From the NCBI GenBank assembly GCA_947626765.1, contig CANQTQ010000014.1:1-36249 (forward strand): 36,249 bases of DNA. The letters are read 5' to 3'. The notes beneath the pieces were generated by a model, which was not told where the DNA came from, searched no databases, and saw only the letters and a program-made list of their open reading frames with translations. Made by a program: the position numbers and the translations under genes. Shown in pieces: positions 14,982 through 21,936 of the stretch. The stretch's first letter is position 1. Each line of letters opens with the position of its first letter. Source of the stretch: an uncultured Clostridia bacterium. GTDB lineage: Bacteria; Bacillota; Clostridia; TANB77; CAG-508.

Positions 14982-16112
14982 TTATGCTGCTATTTTTTTT
15001 ATATGTTTTTCTACAAATTCTATATTCGTTGCAAATTTCTTGTTTTGAGCTTCTTGAAGTTGCAATTTCATAACAGAACCAAGCTCACATTCTAGTAATT
15101 CGTCTTTGAAATTAGGATGAATATATATATTTGAAATTTGATCATTCATATCTGTAAATTCTCCAACCAAATATTCTTTAGGTTTACCATTAATTATAAG
15201 ATTTTGTATTTGAGTATTTAATAGAACATAACAATCAGCATATTCATCTATTATTTCCTTTTGCTTATCTTTATTTTCGACTTCCTTTGTTGTTTTATTT
15301 CCTTTTATTACATTCTTTGTAGTGTCTTTTGACTTAGTACTTTTTTTTGTTACTTCTTCAGTTTTAGCCTTAGCAGTATTTTTCTCTGGTTCAATAGGAG
15401 TAATTTTTTCTGCACTACTAGTTGCTGTTTCATTACTTTTTAAAGTTGTATTTTCTTGTTGATTTTCAGTAGGTTCTGGAATTGATTTTTTTGAAATAAA
15501 TTCTTCTTTTAAAATAATATCAAGAATATAATTATTAAAAGTATTGCCATTAAAATTAGTTTGTTCTTTTTGCTGTAGAAATATTGTATATAGATTATTT
15601 AAAGAATTTCCCTGTGATTTTTGAAATTCTATGTATCCATCTAAATTATCAATTGACTGTTGCCCTGTAATCTTCATTAACCAAATTCTGTCATTAGATA
15701 TTTGTGGAATAATGAATTTTAACCAAGCAATTCGATTACATAGAGATTTCCCATTTTCATCTTTTTGACGATAACTACAGTCTGATTTACATTCAATCGG
15801 TTGCCATAGGTTTTTAACTTTTTGTCTCCCTACAGTTTGATTTTTTAAACAATAACATGCTGCTCCACCTTGATTATATCGTTCTTGCTTTACTGATAAT
15901 GGTCTATCTCCTACTAATTTAATATCGAGACTTTTAACTTGTTTAAACATTTTATTAAATTTTTCTAAATATGGTTTCATATTTTCTTCTTGAATTTTTG
16001 CTATAAAATAACCATATTCTTTTGTTCTTTGCTTACCATTAACCAATACTTTTTCTCCATGTTGTATTCTACCTATAATTGGTAAGTTTTTAAATTTTTT
16101 ACTTTCTTCCAT
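14982..16112 (-). CDS. gp3-like (recombination-directionality-factor-like) zinc protein
   Basis: The N-terminal half starts LPIIGRIQHGEKV and contains a Cys cluster (CKSDCSYRQ then SLCNRIAWLKFIIPQI) followed by WLMKITGQQSIDNLDGYIEF. This pattern is shared with phage gp3-like proteins, some of which act as recombination directionality factors; the match is from memory and moderate. A Lys/Thr-rich low-complexity linker (about residues 205-275) joins a C-terminal domain with no recognised motif. The frame is open from 16151, but AGGAAGG just before the ATG at 16110-16112 marks the start (376 residues). It ends in IAA. It lies 14 bases after the 119-residue gene. Confidence 0.55.
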   Translation of the reverse strand: MEESKKFKNLPIIGRIQHGEKVLVNGKQRTKEYGYFIAKIQEENMKPYLEKFNKMFKQVKSLDIKLVGDRPLSVKQERYNQGGAACYCLKNQTVGRQKVKNLWQPIECKSDCSYRQKDENGKSLCNRIAWLKFIIPQISNDRIWLMKITGQQSIDNLDGYIEFQKSQGNSLNNLYTIFLQQKEQTNFNGNTFNNYILDIILKEEFISKKSIPEPTENQQENTTLKSNETATSSAEKITPIEPEKNTAKAKTEEVTKKSTKSKDTTKNVIKGNKTTKEVENKDKQKEIIDEYADCYVLLNTQIQNLIINGKPKEYLVGEFTDMNDQISNIYIHPNFKDELLECELGSVMKLQLQEAQNKKFATNIEFVEKHIKKIAA

Positions 16113-16126
16113 TTTTCCTTCCTTTC

Positions 16127-16486
16127 TTATGCAGCAACTGCTTGCATACAATATTGCTTTTCTGATACTTTATTTAAATCAATTCTATATATAGGATAGA
16201 TAGAGCTATTGACAACACAAATTCCAGTTTGCTCTTTTAAAATTCCAAGTTTTAATAACTGAGGTATCATATTAGGTCTATATTTACAGTCAACTACGAT
16301 TTCATTGTCAGCTAGTTCTTTTTTACTTTGATTTAATGTAATATCAGCAAAATGTGCAGTTTCATTGGTTCCTGGATCAGTTCCAAATAGTGATAGTTGC
16401 AGATTTCCATTAGGGTATCTTGAATTAAAAATAAAACAATTTTCAAACATTATTTCATATAATTCAAAATTAAAACCATTTTCCAT
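16127..16486 (-). CDS. First gene of the leftward operon, conserved hypothetical
   Basis: This 119-residue protein contains GNLQLSLFGTDPGTNETAHFADITLN, a strand pattern that loosely recalls the DUF4313 protein at 10850, and a CKYRPNMIPQLLKLGIL helix. The function is unknown. AAAGGAG lies eleven bases before the start. A 406-base gap packed with hairpins lies upstream, so this is where the long leftward transcript should begin. The protein ends in VAA; its stop region (GCTGCATAAGAAAGG) recurs at the 3' end of the DUF3846-like gene. Confidence 0.6.
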   Translation of the reverse strand: MENGFNFELYEIMFENCFIFNSRYPNGNLQLSLFGTDPGTNETAHFADITLNQSKKELADNEIVVDCKYRPNMIPQLLKLGILKEQTGICVVNSSIYPIYRIDLNKVSEKQYCMQAVAA

Positions 16487-16892
16487 AAATTAATTTCTCC
16501 TTTCATACTTTTGTGTAAAAGATTTTTTTAAATATCCTCCTTTCTTCTATTTTTGGGCAAAAAGAAAAAGTAATCAATTTAGTAGATAGGGGGCACTACT
16601 ATATTTATTACTTTTTTCTTTTATTTTTTGACACAACAAATAATCTATATATTTATTGGACTTATACCCATTTTTTGCTACATTAAAAAATGTAGATGTA
16701 CTACTATCAACTATATTTGATAGCTATGCCACAAATAATATTGTGGGTAGTTATAGAAAAATCTATAACATAATCTTTATACACAAATATATTTTATAAG
16801 TTCTATTATTTGATTTCAATAAACACACTAAAAAAAATTAAAAAGCTTATTTTTGTAACTTTTTAGACATTTTATATATCTTTTTAATTAGA
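16487..16892. other. Hairpin-rich intergenic region (candidate origin, oriT or structured leader)
   Basis: No gene was found in this 406-base gap. It holds a long imperfect stem (16559-16574 with 16607-16622) enclosing AGTAG...CTACT, and then four consecutive short hairpins: 16678-16695 (CTACATT/AATGTAG), 16704-16723 (CTATCAA/TTGATAG), 16729-16746 (CCACAA/TTGTGG) and 16750-16769 (GTTATAG/CTATAAC). Such dense hairpins are seen at single-strand origins, oriT regions and in structured RNA leaders. On the minus strand they would precede the leftward operon. Which of these applies cannot be told from sequence alone. Confidence 0.6.
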
Positions 16893-17105
16893 CTACCAAC
16901 TTTTTATTTTTTCTTTTGCACAAGAAATGTCTTTAATTGATAAAGCTGTAATTATATCATATACGATTAACTTTTCCGGTATTTTTATTTGTTCTAATAT
17001 TAAAAAAGCAAATTCAATAGCATAATCAATACGGTTTTTGATTGTAATTTGTAGCATTATTTTTAGTTCTTCTTTTGTATAAATATTGTTATTTATTAAA
17101 TACAT
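16893..17105 (-). CDS. Small hypothetical protein
   Basis: The frame is open from 17177, but AAGGAG seven bases before the ATG at 17103-17105 points to a 70-residue protein beginning MYLINNNIYTKEELK. It looks all-helical (MLQITIKNRIDYAIEFAFLI). No family is recognised. It is divergent from the HTH gene at 17214, with an inverted repeat between them, so it could be an autoregulated partner. Confidence 0.5.
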   Translation of the reverse strand: MYLINNNIYTKEELKIMLQITIKNRIDYAIEFAFLILEQIKIPEKLIVYDIITALSIKDISCAKEKIKSW

Positions 17106-17127
17106 ATAATTACTCCTTTTTTTTACA

Positions 17128-17150
17128 ACTACTGCTAACATGACAGTAGT
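17128..17150. promoter_or_regulatory. Inverted-repeat operator between divergent genes
   Basis: ACTACTG and CAGTAGT are separated by nine bases and lie between the small leftward gene and the HTH gene at 17214. Its position just upstream of both genes suggests a binding site for one of the neighbouring HTH regulators. Confidence 0.5.
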
Positions 17151-17213
17151 ATATAACCATTTTTGTAATAAAATCAAGTAAAAATGAAATAATAAATAAA
17201 AAAGGTTAAAAAA

Positions 17214-17453
17214 ATGAGAAAAATAAATGGAAAAAAGAATTTGTTAGGTGCATATATAAAAGAATGCAGAGAAATTAAAAAATTAAACAGGAATGATTTA
17301 TCAAAGAAATTGCAATTATTAGGAATAAACCTATTAACAGATGATATTTATAAAATTGAAACAAACAGAGTAATATTAAAAGATTTTGAATTTGTAGCAA
17401 TTGCTAAAATTTTAGATATTGATATGAACGAAACAAAAAAGTTTTTAAATTAA
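17214..17453 (+). CDS. XRE-family helix-turn-helix regulator
   Basis: This 79-residue protein is little more than an XRE HTH domain: LGAYIKECREIKKLNRNDLSK marks helices 1-2, and the recognition part lies around residues 33-45 (LLTDDIYKIETNRV). It is similar in size to phage Cro proteins. It is convergent with the repressor at 17494 and shares its terminator. The site before the ATG (AAAGGTT) is weak, so expression may be low or controlled. It probably acts in the element's lysogeny-like switch. Confidence 0.75.
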   Translation: MRKINGKKNLLGAYIKECREIKKLNRNDLSKKLQLLGINLLTDDIYKIETNRVILKDFEFVAIAKILDIDMNETKKFLN

Positions 17454-17473
17454 TATTATTATAAAATATAACT

Positions 17474-17503
17474 AAAAAGAGTAACTTTATTTGTTACTCT
17501 TTT
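17474..17503. terminator. Bidirectional intrinsic terminator between the two XRE genes
   Basis: AAAAGAGTAAC and GTTACTCTTTT form an 11-bp stem with a 7-base loop, flanked by A-rich and T-rich tracts. It serves both convergent regulator genes and overlaps the very 3' end of the repressor gene. Confidence 0.8.
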
Positions 17504-17841
17504 ATTTTTTTATTTATATAGCATCTTATATTACATATACATTTGTAATACATTTTTAGTTCTTCTTTATCACTATTATCAATTATACTATATAAGCTTT
17601 CTCTTACTTGAAGTTTCCTATTTTCGCCTTTACCATAAAGAATATAATCCATTTCTATACCAGTTGCAAAAGCAATTTTATCTAAAGTACTTAAACTTGG
17701 TAAAAAATCTCCTCTTTCAATTTGACCAATGTGCCTTTCTGTTAAATCACATCTTATTGAAAATTTTTCTCTTGATTCTTCAAAAATTTCTTCTCTTATC
17801 CTTCGTATTCTAGCTCCAATTACAATTTTATCTAATGCCAT
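17494..17841 (-). CDS. XRE-family repressor, probable master regulator of the element
   Basis: This 115-residue protein has an N-terminal XRE domain (IGARIRRIREEIFEESREKFS, then LTERHIGQIERGDFLPSLSTLDKIA, the conserved helix-turn-helix and dimer turn) and a basic helical C-terminal third. Such proteins are the ImmR/CI-like repressors of conjugative elements and phages. A strong GGAGGT precedes the start. It is divergent from the sigma-factor operon, and the shared gap contains paired operator-like repeats, fitting a repressor that controls its own gene and the excision module. No ImmA partner lies beside it; the ArdC-like zinc protease at 6360 is a distant candidate. Confidence 0.85.
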   Translation of the reverse strand: MALDKIVIGARIRRIREEIFEESREKFSIRCDLTERHIGQIERGDFLPSLSTLDKIAFATGIEMDYILYGKGENRKLQVRESLYSIIDNSDKEELKMYYKCICNIRCYINKKIKE

Positions 17842-17926
17842 TAATTTACACCTCCGAAGTCTATATATATGTATATTTTACATCCTTTAGCAAAAACACA
17901 ATATACTTTATTTATGGAAAAAGTCG

Positions 17927-18039
17927 TACTTTGTCAAAGTATGTCGAATTTTACAATCAGTTATTTTCGAGTAGTACAAAAATTTGCAGATATTTTTTCG
18001 ACATTGTTTGACAATATCACTGACAAAATTTGACAATAT
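17927..18039. promoter_or_regulatory. Operator cluster between repressor and sigma-factor leader
   Basis: TACTTTG-T-CAAAGTA is a 7-bp inverted repeat at 17927-17941. An 18-base sequence at 17931-17948 recurs in opposite orientation at 17997-18014 with two differences; each copy contains TGTCGAA, the consensus 0A box bound by Spo0A. TTTGACAATAT occurs at 18007-18017 and 18029-18039, 22 bases apart (about two helical turns), and includes -35-like TTGACA. Likely binders are the XRE repressor or a Spo0A-type protein. Confidence 0.65.
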
Positions 18040-18069
18040 TTTTAGATAAAATTTTATATACTCTGCCAT

Positions 18070-18173
18070 AAGGGCTTAATATACCTGTTTTAAGTAGAGC
18101 ATATCTACAAAAGATATATTCTAAGATACTTATGACGAGAGTATTAAATACTTTAACAGGACTTTACGCCCTT
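18070..18173 (+). ncRNA. Structured leader RNA ending in a terminator-like T-run
   Basis: AAGGGC (18070-18075) pairs with GCCCTT (18168-18173), followed by six or more Ts. Inside, CCTGTTTTAAGTA (18084-18096) pairs with TACTTTAACAGG (18149-18160), and two hairpins sit within (ATATCT/AGATAT at 18101-18117 and ATACT/AGTAT at 18126-18144). The result is a branched RNA whose closing helix is followed by a T-run: the form of a transcription attenuator or riboswitch. I do not recognise the class. Confidence 0.6.
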
Positions 18174-18209
18174 TTTTATATGTTGAAAGGAGGTTTTTTA
18201 ATTTTATAT

Positions 18210-18263
18210 ATGTTCCACCTAAACAAGTATGTTTAGCCCAAATTGAAATTTGGGAGGGAACAT
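18210..18263 (+). promoter_or_regulatory. Three-way-junction leader that buries the sigma gene's ribosome binding site
   Basis: ATGTTCC (18210-18216) pairs with GGAACAT (18257-18263). Inside it are CTAAAC/GTTTAG (18219-18236) and an 8-bp hairpin CCCAAATT/AATTTGGG (18237-18254). The ribosome binding site GGAGG (18253-18257) straddles the junction, with bases in two helices, eight bases before the ATG at 18266. Translation of the sigma-like factor should therefore depend on opening this structure. Confidence 0.7.
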
Positions 18264-18265
18264 TT

Positions 18266-18649
18266 ATGAAAACACAAAAAGACTATAGGGAAGAGAAATT
18301 TGATAGTTATTTAAATAAAATTATCATTTTCTCTTCAAAAAAATATTTTAAAAAACAAATAAACATTTGTGATAAGGAAAAGACCATTGTAGATGATGAA
18401 GATGCGTCCACATCCTTACAAAAGATTTTTGCTACAAGTAACACATTTGACGAAATTGAAGACACTTTACAATTAAATAAAGCGTTAGAATCACTGTCTG
18501 CCATTGAGCAGTCGGTGATTTTTTTGCTTTTTAGAGAAGAATTAAGCCAAGATGAAGCTGCAGAAATATTAGAAATATGCTCAAAGTCAGTTAGTAGAAT
18601 AAAATTAAGAGCAATTAATAAATTAAAAAAATATTTGTTAGGAGATTAA
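18266..18649 (+). CDS. Sigma-70-like factor of the element
   Basis: This 127-residue protein carries a C-terminal sigma region 4-type HTH: ALESLSAIEQSVIFLLFREELSQDEAAEILEI and CSKSVSRIKLRAINKL (about residues 75-120). The N-terminal part starts MKTQKDYREEKFDSYLNKII and includes SSKKYFKKQ. It is similar in position and size to Tn916 Orf7-type regulators, which drive excision or transfer promoters. Full sigma factors have a region 2; here it is reduced, so a regulator rather than a complete sigma is possible. It is the first gene of a rightward set ending in xis and int, and its RBS lies in a structured leader. Confidence 0.8.
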   Translation: MKTQKDYREEKFDSYLNKIIIFSSKKYFKKQINICDKEKTIVDDEDASTSLQKIFATSNTFDEIEDTLQLNKALESLSAIEQSVIFLLFREELSQDEAAEILEICSKSVSRIKLRAINKLKKYLLGD

Positions 18650-18652
18650 AAA

Positions 18653-18832
18653 ATGGAAAAAGAAAGTTTATATGAATTAGGAAAATTAGCACAAGCAGGA
18701 GATGAAACTGCTATGCTTAAAATTATTGAACTTAAAAAGAAAATATTAAAAAAATATAGTTATGGAGATGAAGATAGATATCAATTTTTAATCATTAAAG
18801 TAATTGAGGGAATAAAAAGATACAAATTTTAA
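18653..18832 (+). CDS. Small helix-turn-helix protein (HTH_16-like)
   Basis: This 59-residue protein begins MEKESLYELGKLAQAGDE, a pattern of the HTH_16 family found directly after sigma-like genes in Tn916-type elements (the Orf8 position). The middle part (MLKIIELKKKILKKYSYGD) resembles sigma region 2 helices. GGAGA in the stop region of the sigma gene, three bases before its ATG, shows translational coupling. It may complete the sigma-like function of its neighbour. Confidence 0.7.
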   Translation: MEKESLYELGKLAQAGDETAMLKIIELKKKILKKYSYGDEDRYQFLIIKVIEGIKRYKF

Positions 18833-18908
18833 AATTTATGGTAGAAAAATGAAATTATAGTGGATGTATATAAAAGTGAAGGGCAATAAAAAGGAAGCAC
18901 TATATTTT

Positions 18909-18941
18909 AAAGGCAGGTAGGACAAGCTCTTATCTGCCTTT
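18909..18941 (+). terminator. Hairpin between HTH_16-like gene and membrane peptide
   Basis: AAAGGCAG (18909-18916) pairs with CTGCCTTT (18934-18941) around a 17-base loop that can add a few more pairs. A T-rich stretch follows weakly. It may lower expression of the downstream genes. Confidence 0.5.
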
Positions 18942-18968
18942 ATCTAAATTTTAGAAAGGAGATATAGA

Positions 18969-19139
18969 ATGGTTTTTAGGTTTTTATTATTAAGTCTTTC
19001 ACTAATTATAGTAACATTTATATTTGAGTTTCTAATACCAAAAATTAAACTAAAATATAGATTATATAAAGAATTAGAAACGAAAAGAAAAAGAGAAAAA
19101 GAATATAAGGAAATGATGAGTAAGTTAGAGATTAGATAA
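18969..19139 (+). CDS. Small single-pass membrane protein
   Basis: This 56-residue protein starts MVFRFLLLSLSLIIVTFIFE, a single membrane helix, and continues with a highly charged cytoplasmic-type tail (YKELETKRKREKEYKEMM). AAAGGAG seven bases before the ATG supports it. No family is recognised. Its position between the sigma-like module and the excision genes suggests an accessory role in the element. Confidence 0.7.
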   Translation: MVFRFLLLSLSLIIVTFIFEFLIPKIKLKYRLYKELETKRKREKEYKEMMSKLEIR

Positions 19140-19204
19140 ATTTCTAACTGATTTGTTATATCTAAAAAGTGTCGACAAAAAATTAACTAAAAGGTAATTA
19201 GAAA

Positions 19205-19627
19205 ATGGAAGTTTCAAAGGAAGATATTATTAATCTATATTATGAAAAACATTTAAAGGTAAAAGAAATTGCGGAAATACTTAATTGTTCTTCAGCATAT
19301 ATTACAAAAATTATAAAACAAGATTACAAATATATTAATGAAAAAGAATATAGAGCAAATAAATCAAAAATTAGTAGAAGAATTAGTCAAAATAAATTTG
19401 TAAAAGCAAAAAGAGAGCAAAGAAGAATAGATGATAATTATGCTTATGTAGAATCACAACATAGACAAGCAGTTGCAGAACTTTCAAAAACAAATCATTT
19501 AAGCAATGAAAATTATAGAAAATGGAATAGCAGTGCTTATATTTATAACCCTTCAAAAAGGAGGTATGAGTTCGACAGTAAACTTGGTCGCTCATATGAT
19601 GTTCCTAAATATATAAAAGAGAGGTAA
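19205..19627 (+). CDS. HTH protein with resolvase-like N-terminal domain
   Basis: Residues 1-45 form a helix-turn-helix (MEVSKEDIINLYYEKHLKVKEI, then AEILNCSSAYITKII) like those of resolvases and transposition regulators. A basic middle stretch (RRISQNKFVKAKREQRRIDD) and a closing pattern SKRRYEFDSKLGRSYDVP are shared with uncharacterised element proteins. It probably binds DNA in the excision/replication region. The site before the ATG (AAAAGGTAATTAG) is modest. Confidence 0.65.
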   Translation: MEVSKEDIINLYYEKHLKVKEIAEILNCSSAYITKIIKQDYKYINEKEYRANKSKISRRISQNKFVKAKREQRRIDDNYAYVESQHRQAVAELSKTNHLSNENYRKWNSSAYIYNPSKRRYEFDSKLGRSYDVPKYIKER

Positions 19628-19633
19628 AAAAGC

Positions 19634-19945
19634 ATGGAAGAAAAATTATTAAAATTATTTAAACTAGCAGATGCGCTAAATGAAAAACAAGACAAAGTAT
19701 ATGCACAAATTAATTATTGTGCAAATGATAGTAAAAAATTAGAAATTTCAATTAGATCAAAAGAGGATTTTTCATATGTTGAAAGATGTGAAATTCAACT
19801 ATCAAATAATCATATATTGAAATGGGACAATATCATTGGATTATTTGATAATTATGTAAAAGATATATCTGATGGAGAAAGTACAACAAATACTAAAACG
19901 ACACAATCTAAAAAAATAAAAAATGGATGTGAATTTGATGAATGA
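19634..19945 (+). CDS. Hypothetical protein upstream of excisionase
   Basis: This 103-residue protein reads MEEKLLKLFKLADALNEKQDK, then VYAQINYCAND and IQLSNNHILKWDNIIGLFDN, with a polar tail of Ser/Thr/Lys. It is found in the position just before xis in this type of element, but I recognise no domain. The start is ten bases after a GAGG site in the stop region of the previous gene. Its 3' end overlaps the excisionase start. Confidence 0.65.
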   Translation: MEEKLLKLFKLADALNEKQDKVYAQINYCANDSKKLEISIRSKEDFSYVERCEIQLSNNHILKWDNIIGLFDNYVKDISDGESTTNTKTTQSKKIKNGCEFDE

Positions 19946-20153
19946 TGAAGAAAATTTAGAAGAATATTGTAAAACAATATTTGCAGATTATCCAGATGTA
20001 GTAAAAGTAAATACACTTAAAGAAATGTTACCTAAAATAGGAAAAAACAAAATATATAAACTGTTGCAAGAGAAAGAGATTTTATCTAAAAGAATAGGTA
20101 GAGATTATTATATTCCTAAGATTAGCATAATAAAATATTTAACTAAAAAATAA
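19938..20153 (+). CDS. xis: Excisionase-like HTH protein
   Basis: From the start at 19938 this is a 71-residue basic protein with an HTH_17-like excisionase domain (NTLKEMLPKIGKNKIYKLLQEKEI, then RIGRDYYIPKISIIKYL). Excisionase bends att DNA so that Int can cut the element out. A start at 19923 (76 residues) is also possible, but GGATG sits just ahead of 19938. It overlaps the previous gene by eight bases and directly precedes int, the usual order. Confidence 0.8.
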   Translation: MNDEENLEEYCKTIFADYPDVVKVNTLKEMLPKIGKNKIYKLLQEKEILSKRIGRDYYIPKISIIKYLTKK

Positions 20154-20176
20154 AAGAGTTGTTTTCAGCATTGTAT

Positions 20177-20235
20177 AGCAAGTTAAACTTATGATATAAT
20201 CACTTTTAATGGTGATTAGATAAATTTAACTTGCT
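20177..20235 (+). terminator. Two-tier hairpin between xis and int
   Basis: AGCAAGTTAAA (20177-20187) pairs with TTTAACTTGCT (20225-20235), followed by a T-run, and an inner TAATCAC/GTGATTA helix lies within. It can end transcription after xis or act as an attenuator for int, keeping integrase low. Confidence 0.75.
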
Positions 20236-20253
20236 TTTTTGGAAAGGAGAAAA

Positions 20254-21582
20254 ATGATAACAGAAGCAAGAAATCAAAAACTAATTGATAGAATTAATAA
20301 ATTATCAGAAAATTGCATCATTTCAGATACAATTTCACATAGTTTACAAGAAAAAGATGGTGTATACCAATGTGTAATAAAATATCAGAAAAATGGAAAA
20401 TGGCAATCTTTTTGGGTTTCAACTGGCTATAAAACAAATTCTGGAAACCAAAGAGCTGCTAAAAATGTTGGCAGAGAAATAGAAGATATTTTTAGAAGTA
20501 CAATAAAAGAAAGCAAAGAAAAACAAGAAAACAAACAACAAAATCTTAATATTATAGATATACAAACTATGCTGGAATTAAATACTACAAATTATAATCC
20601 TGGTAAAGAAACAAAAGCTGATTGGGACTTTTATGAATATATGGAATACTGGTTAAACAAAATAATAATGCAATCAGTTGAACAAGATACTTTTAATGGT
20701 TATAAAAGAAATGTTACAGGATGGATGAAAAAATATTTTACTATGAATGAACATAAAAAAAGTGTAAAAGAAATAACTGCAGATGATTTAGATGACTTTT
20801 ATAGCTATTTGAGGGAAAACAATTTAAAAAATGCCACAATAGACCATTACAACGATAATATAAGCAGTGCATTTAAGTTTTTACTAAAAAAGAAATTGGT
20901 AAGATATAATCCAACAGATCTTGTCAATCCAATTACAGTAGAAACAATAGAAGTAGCGACATATACAAAATCAGAAATAGAAGAACTATTTAAAGTCCTA
21001 AAAGGTGATATTATAGAATTACCAACTTTAATTGCTGGGTATTATGGATTAAGAAGAAGTGAAATTGTAGGGTTAAGAAAAGAATCATTTGATTTTGAAA
21101 ATGATAATTTTATAGTTAACCATGTAGCAATTCAAAATGATGGAATAGAAAATGAGGAAAAAGTATATTTTAAAGATAAAACAAAATCTAAAAAAGGCTA
21201 TAGAACTTTTCCACTGTTTGCAGATGTTAAAAAAGTTATACTAGAGAGGTTAGAAAGAATAGAAGAAAATAAAAAAATTTTTGGAAACACTTATAATTAT
21301 AAATATAATGATTATATATGTGTTCAAGACAATGGAGATTTAATTCAACCAAGTTTTTTTACAAAACGTTTTTCAAAAATTATTGAAAGAAACAATTTAA
21401 GAAAAATAACACCTCACGGACTAAGACATAGTATAGCTACCTTATTACATTTGTCAGGAGTAGACATTAGAGATTTGCAAGATTGGTTAGGCCATGAAAA
21501 CATTACATCAACTAATAGATATACAAGAAGTGATTATAAGAAACAATTGCAAACACGGCAAAGCAGTTTTACAAATATTTGA
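20254..21582 (+). CDS. int: Tyrosine integrase of the tRNA-Arg element
   Basis: This 442-residue tyrosine recombinase has an AP2-like N-terminal arm-binding domain (VIKYQKNGKWQSFWVSTGY, about residues 35-60), a SAM-like core-binding domain (about 115-220) and a catalytic domain. The catalytic residues are Arg in YYGLRRSEIVGLR, Lys in KSKKGYRTFPL, HGLRH, WLGHENI and the nucleophile Tyr in NRYTRS. It integrates and, with Xis, excises the element at the 3' end of the tRNA. A TTG at 20239 keeps the frame open, but AAAGGAG right before the ATG at 20254 decides the start. It is convergent with the tRNA, whose 3' end faces it. Confidence 0.93.
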   Translation: MITEARNQKLIDRINKLSENCIISDTISHSLQEKDGVYQCVIKYQKNGKWQSFWVSTGYKTNSGNQRAAKNVGREIEDIFRSTIKESKEKQENKQQNLNIIDIQTMLELNTTNYNPGKETKADWDFYEYMEYWLNKIIMQSVEQDTFNGYKRNVTGWMKKYFTMNEHKKSVKEITADDLDDFYSYLRENNLKNATIDHYNDNISSAFKFLLKKKLVRYNPTDLVNPITVETIEVATYTKSEIEELFKVLKGDIIELPTLIAGYYGLRRSEIVGLRKESFDFENDNFIVNHVAIQNDGIENEEKVYFKDKTKSKKGYRTFPLFADVKKVILERLERIEENKKIFGNTYNYKYNDYICVQDNGDLIQPSFFTKRFSKIIERNNLRKITPHGLRHSIATLLHLSGVDIRDLQDWLGHENITSTNRYTRSDYKKQLQTRQSSFTNI

Positions 21583-21610
21583 AGATACTTCTATTACTGA
21601 AGATAAAAAA

Positions 21611-21632
21611 TAGTCATTATAAATAATGACTA
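21611..21632. terminator. Terminator after int
   Basis: TAGTCATTAT and ATAATGACTA form a 10-bp stem with a 2-base turn, 29 bases after the int stop. Confidence 0.65.
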
Positions 21633-21641
21633 CTTAAAAAC

Positions 21642-21664
21642 TTTTGTTAGAGTTTTTGTTAGAG
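21642..21664. repeat. Direct repeats next to the attachment site
   Basis: TTTTGTTAGAG occurs twice in a row (21642-21652 and 21654-21664), between int and the tRNA 3' end. Integrases of this type bind short direct repeats (arm sites) beside the core, so these are candidate integrase arm-binding sites. Confidence 0.5.
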
Positions 21665-21687
21665 AAATTTGATATATTCCCTACAAG

Positions 21688-21764
<77 letters not shown>

Positions 21765-21936
21765 ATGAACAAATAATATCATAACACGAATTAAATATAA
21801 TGTCAAGAAAAAATCTATAAAAACACTAGAAAGCACGGAAAATTAAGACTATAATGAAAATTACATTTTTAAGTTATCTAGTAGTATTAAACAAAAAAAT
21901 ATTAAAAAGAAAAAATGCTATAAATAAAACCAAATA

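Noticed and set aside
18210-18236. Eight-codon leader peptide (MFHLNKYV)
   Set aside because: AGGAGG is 16 bases upstream, too far, and the bases are better explained by the three-way junction.
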